From contig SRSI01000073.1 of assembly GCA_005656395.1 (NCBI GenBank), forward strand, positions 248,001 through 312,000: a stretch of DNA of 64,000 bases. The letters run 5' to 3'. Positions 62,001 through 64,000 of the stretch are shown here, piece after piece. The position numbers and the translations under genes are program-made. Below the pieces are notes generated by a model. That model was given only the letters and a program-made list of their open reading frames with translations. It had not been told where the DNA came from and did not search any database. Source of the stretch: Strongyloides papillosus. Lineage: Eukaryota > Nematoda > Chromadorea > Rhabditida > Strongyloididae. Numbering within the stretch: position 1 is the first letter of the stretch; each line of letters opens with the position of its first letter.

Positions 62001-62740
62001 GATTTCTCATGTAATTTTACATCTAGATTCATGAAATAAAGTGAAATAAAAAGGGTAGATCATTGTGCTCTTGAATGAAGAAGAATCTCGATATTTTCTA
62101 GGGAAATAAGATAAATAAAATATCTCAATGTTTGAGTACAAAAATCGAAAAAGCGCATGTTCCCACTATGCTCATTCGATTTCTCATGTAATTTTACATC
62201 TAGATTCATGAAATAAAGTGAAATAAAAAGGGTAGATCGTTGTCGTTTTGAACAAAAAAGAATCTCGGTATTTTCCAAGGTAACAAATTTTTTCAATGTT
62301 TGAATACAAAAATCGAAAAAGCGCATGTTCTCACTATGCTCATTCAATTCCTCATGTAATTTTACATCTAGATTCATGAAATAAAGTGAAATAAAAAGGG
62401 TAGATCGTTGTCGTTTTGAACGAAAAAGAATCTCGGTATTTTCCAAGGTAACAAATTTTTTCAATGTTTGAATACAAAAATCAAAAAAGCGCATGTTCTC
62501 ACTATGCTCATTCAATTCCTCATGTAATTTTACATCTAGATTCATGAAATAAAGTGAAATAAAAAGGGTAGATCGTTGTCGTTTTGAACGAAAAAGAATC
62601 TCGGTATTTTCCAAGGTAACAAATTTTTTCAATGTTTGAATACAAAAATCAAAAAAGCGCATGTTCTCACTATGCTCATTCAATTCCTCATGTAATTTTA
62701 CATCTAGATTCATGAAATAAAGTGAAATAAAAAGGGTAGA
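56030..62740. repeat. Tandem satellite array, two unit lengths (177 and 168 bp), about 38 copies
   Basis: Successive copies are marked by AATGTTTGAGTAC or AATGTTTGAATAC. From 56207 to 62631 there are 37 full periods: 23 of 177 bp and 14 of 168 bp, with one single-base insertion near 57570; these sum exactly to the observed distance. One more copy precedes 56207 and a partial copy follows 62631. The short units contain CCAAGGTAACAAATTT where the long ones have CTAGGGAAATAAGATAAAT. Short units occur in three runs of six, five and three (about 56885-57740, 61080-61760 and 62277-62620). The array is more GC-rich than its surroundings. Because both periods are multiples of three, long open frames arise on the minus strand, the longest at 58034-62032. 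I regard these as non-genic. Confidence 0.95.
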
Positions 62741-62749
62741 TCAGCATAA

Positions 62750-63037
62750 AGATGTAGTGATTTAAATACTGATGCAATAAGTAAAATAACACGTATTCAG
62801 TGCAATAAGAAAGGCCACAAGGTATTTAACTGTCCAGAAAAAACAGTCAACAACAACACAGATAAGGTAATTTCTTTGAATAACTTTATTCATTCTAATA
62901 ATAAATATTGTAGTGGATTTAAATTATGTTGTATACATATTAATTTATATAATGGCGATAAAATATATCCAATTGAAGCTACGCTAGATACTGGAACTAC
63001 CAGAAGTTTATTAAGTTGCGTCGTAGCTCAAATGTAA
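62750..63037 (+). mobile_element. LTR-retroelement gag/pol fragment
   Basis: A 96-codon plus frame (stops on both sides) contains a zinc-knuckle-like stretch, IQCNKKGHKVFNC, in which the first of the usual cysteines is replaced by Arg. About 55 residues later it reads EATLDTGTTRSLLS, the active-site DTG motif of retroviral-type aspartic proteases. The order knuckle then protease is that of gypsy- or Pao-type LTR elements. It has no ATG in a proper context and ends before reverse transcriptase. The satellite array begins directly on its 5' side. A dead fragment; the family is not determined. Confidence 0.6.
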
Positions 63038-63440
63038 TAAATTGAATTGGATGAGGTTGAAGTTAGTACCGTTGTAGCGGTTGATCCTAAGTTCAGATGA
63101 AACAAGAATATAAATATAAAAGGTAAATTTTATTATCGCCAATCTTACAATATTACAAATACTACTGAACAAGTAAAATAAAAATTTATATATATATATA
63201 TAAGATTTTCTTTTGAGGGCGGGCTTTATCTCTTTTTGTCAGGATCTCCTTCATTACGTCTCCCTTCCTGGACTTTGGTGTCCGCGCCAAAGTGGGATAT
63301 ATCTCGAGACATTTTTCTTTGTTTCACGACTTTGTGATTTAGTCCACGTGATGTTAAAACAATTTTTATTTCAAAATTTCTTAACTTTAATTTTCTATCT
63401 TTTATCATAGTTATAATAGTAATTATCTTGTTTCATTTCT
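63038..63440. other. Region upstream of the small membrane protein gene
   Basis: After a TA-dinucleotide tract at about 63187-63204 the base composition becomes more balanced. A GGTGTCCGCGCCAAAGTGG stretch (about 63278-63296) and a CACGTG E-box (about 63345) are present and may be promoter elements. Minor; no experimental support. Confidence 0.3.
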
Positions 63441-63442
63441 AG
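63432..63442 (+). promoter_or_regulatory. Probable trans-splice acceptor
   Basis: TTTCATTTCTAG ends 3 nt before the ATG at 63446, the position expected for spliced-leader addition. Inferred from sequence alone. Confidence 0.5.
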
Positions 63443-63445
63443 ATT

Positions 63446-63942
63446 ATGGCACAGCAACTTGCTCCGCAATTCGCAGCTGATTTATCAGCAATCCTCGGGT
63501 ATTTAATTGCTTTCTTCATTATCAATCTCTTGATAAACCTTTCAAGTAAGTTTAGTATTGTGGATTTTCTAATGTCTAATTAACTACCATTTCAGACGTG
63601 GCTCTCTCTGCTTTAAACTTGTACTTTCAACACAAGTTTGCTGGAAATAACAGCAACAGTGATGATGACGATGATGCTGCTGGCGATGCTTCTAGAGCTG
63701 GTATTACTTCCAGAGCTGGTACTGGTGTTGGATCTGTTGGCCACACTGCTACTGCAAGTGTAGCTGGATATGGGTACGTTAATCGTCCATTTGGTGTTCC
63801 TAACCCACCACCACATGGTTATTTTCCCACTGGTGCCGAAGCTGGTTCTCAATATCCGGTATTAACTCCAAGATATCCCGCTTCTGTTGTTCCTTCTTAT
63901 GAGCAGTCATTTAAAGATGATATTACTTGCTTGCCTGCCTAG
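63446..63942 (+). CDS. Small single-helix membrane protein, unrecognised
   Basis: Exons 63446-63545 and 63596-63942, separated by a 50-bp intron, give 148 aa. The join is in frame (33 codons plus 1 nt, then 2 nt) and both splice sites are canonical. The N-terminus is short and polar (MAQQLAPQFAADLSA), followed by a hydrophobic helix at about 15-33 (ILGYLIAFFIINLLINLS) and a polar region with a five-Asp run (NNSNSDDDDD). The rest is Ala/Gly/Pro/Tyr-rich with repeated SRAG and Pro-rich segments (VPNPPPHGYFPTG). It ends shortly after DDITCLPA. Codon use is much more GC-balanced than neighbouring genes, which often marks highly expressed genes. No family match known to me. Confidence 0.75.
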
Positions 63943-64000
63943 GCTAATACTCTTGCTGCTCACACCATGTAATTTTGTATGTACATAATTTTTTTCTTTT

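Noticed and set aside
58034..62032. Giant repetitive protein-coding gene on the minus strand
   Set aside because: The frame is a consequence of satellite periods divisible by three. The variable positions I checked are all nonsynonymous, some units carry stops, and there is no leader, intron or regulatory context.
56030..62740. CRISPR-like array
   Set aside because: Units are long (168/177 bp), contiguous, and have no variable spacers; it is a satellite in a eukaryotic genome.

Overview
The window looks like nuclear DNA of a clade IV nematode, most likely Strongyloides or a close relative. The evidence is an extremely AT-rich background, very short GT-AG introns (about 30-60 bp in most genes), probable trans-splice acceptors directly upstream of two start codons, and the gene content: an astacin with EGF and CUB domains, papain-family proteases, fatty-acid/retinol-binding (FAR)-like proteins, a transthyretin-like protein and nematode chemoreceptor GPCRs. 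The species is inferred, not proven. I joined exons by hand using splice-site consensus and reading phase; all joins given keep the frame.

Layout. 0.8-3.6 kb (+): complete transportin-1/importin beta-2 gene. 4.6-6.1 kb (-): Core-2/I-branching glycosyltransferase. 8.7-11.3 kb (-): two chemoreceptor genes. 12.1-13.0 kb (-): decayed Lys/Thr-rich gene. 14.0-14.9 kb (-): carbohydrate sulfotransferase. 17.7-23.9 kb (-): three paralogs of a small secreted family I do not recognise. 25.5-28.0 kb (-): two cathepsin-L-like genes; the second lacks its catalytic cysteine. 28.8-30.5 kb (-): amino-acid transporter. 33.5-38.4 kb (-): three FAR-like genes with a long inverted-repeat element between the second and third. 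40.4-41.5 kb (+): alpha-1,3-fucosyltransferase-like gene. 41.9-42.3 kb (+): transthyretin-like gene. 43.0-44.4 kb (-): astacin. 50.2-51.7 kb (+): equilibrative nucleoside transporter. 54.5-55.5 kb (+): an intronless chemoreceptor. 56.0-62.7 kb: a tandem satellite of about 38 units in two interleaved lengths (177 and 168 bp). 62.7-63.0 kb: fragment of an LTR-retroelement gag/pol. 63.4-63.9 kb (+): two-exon gene for a small single-helix membrane protein.

Between genes there are many mariner relics (one with both terminal inverted repeats), two elements with inverted repeats over 200 bp long, and smaller repeat structures. The genes do not form an operon or a pathway. They are a mix of housekeeping genes (transportin, transporters) and secreted or surface-related families of the kind that expand locally in parasitic nematodes. 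No tRNA, rRNA, CRISPR array or bacterial-type feature was found.

The items most worth a second look are the unrecognised three-gene secreted family with exchangeable C-termini, the pseudo-cathepsin beside an intact paralog, the two-period satellite whose open frame produces an apparent 1332-residue ORF, and the near-identical inverted-repeat element against the third FAR-like gene.
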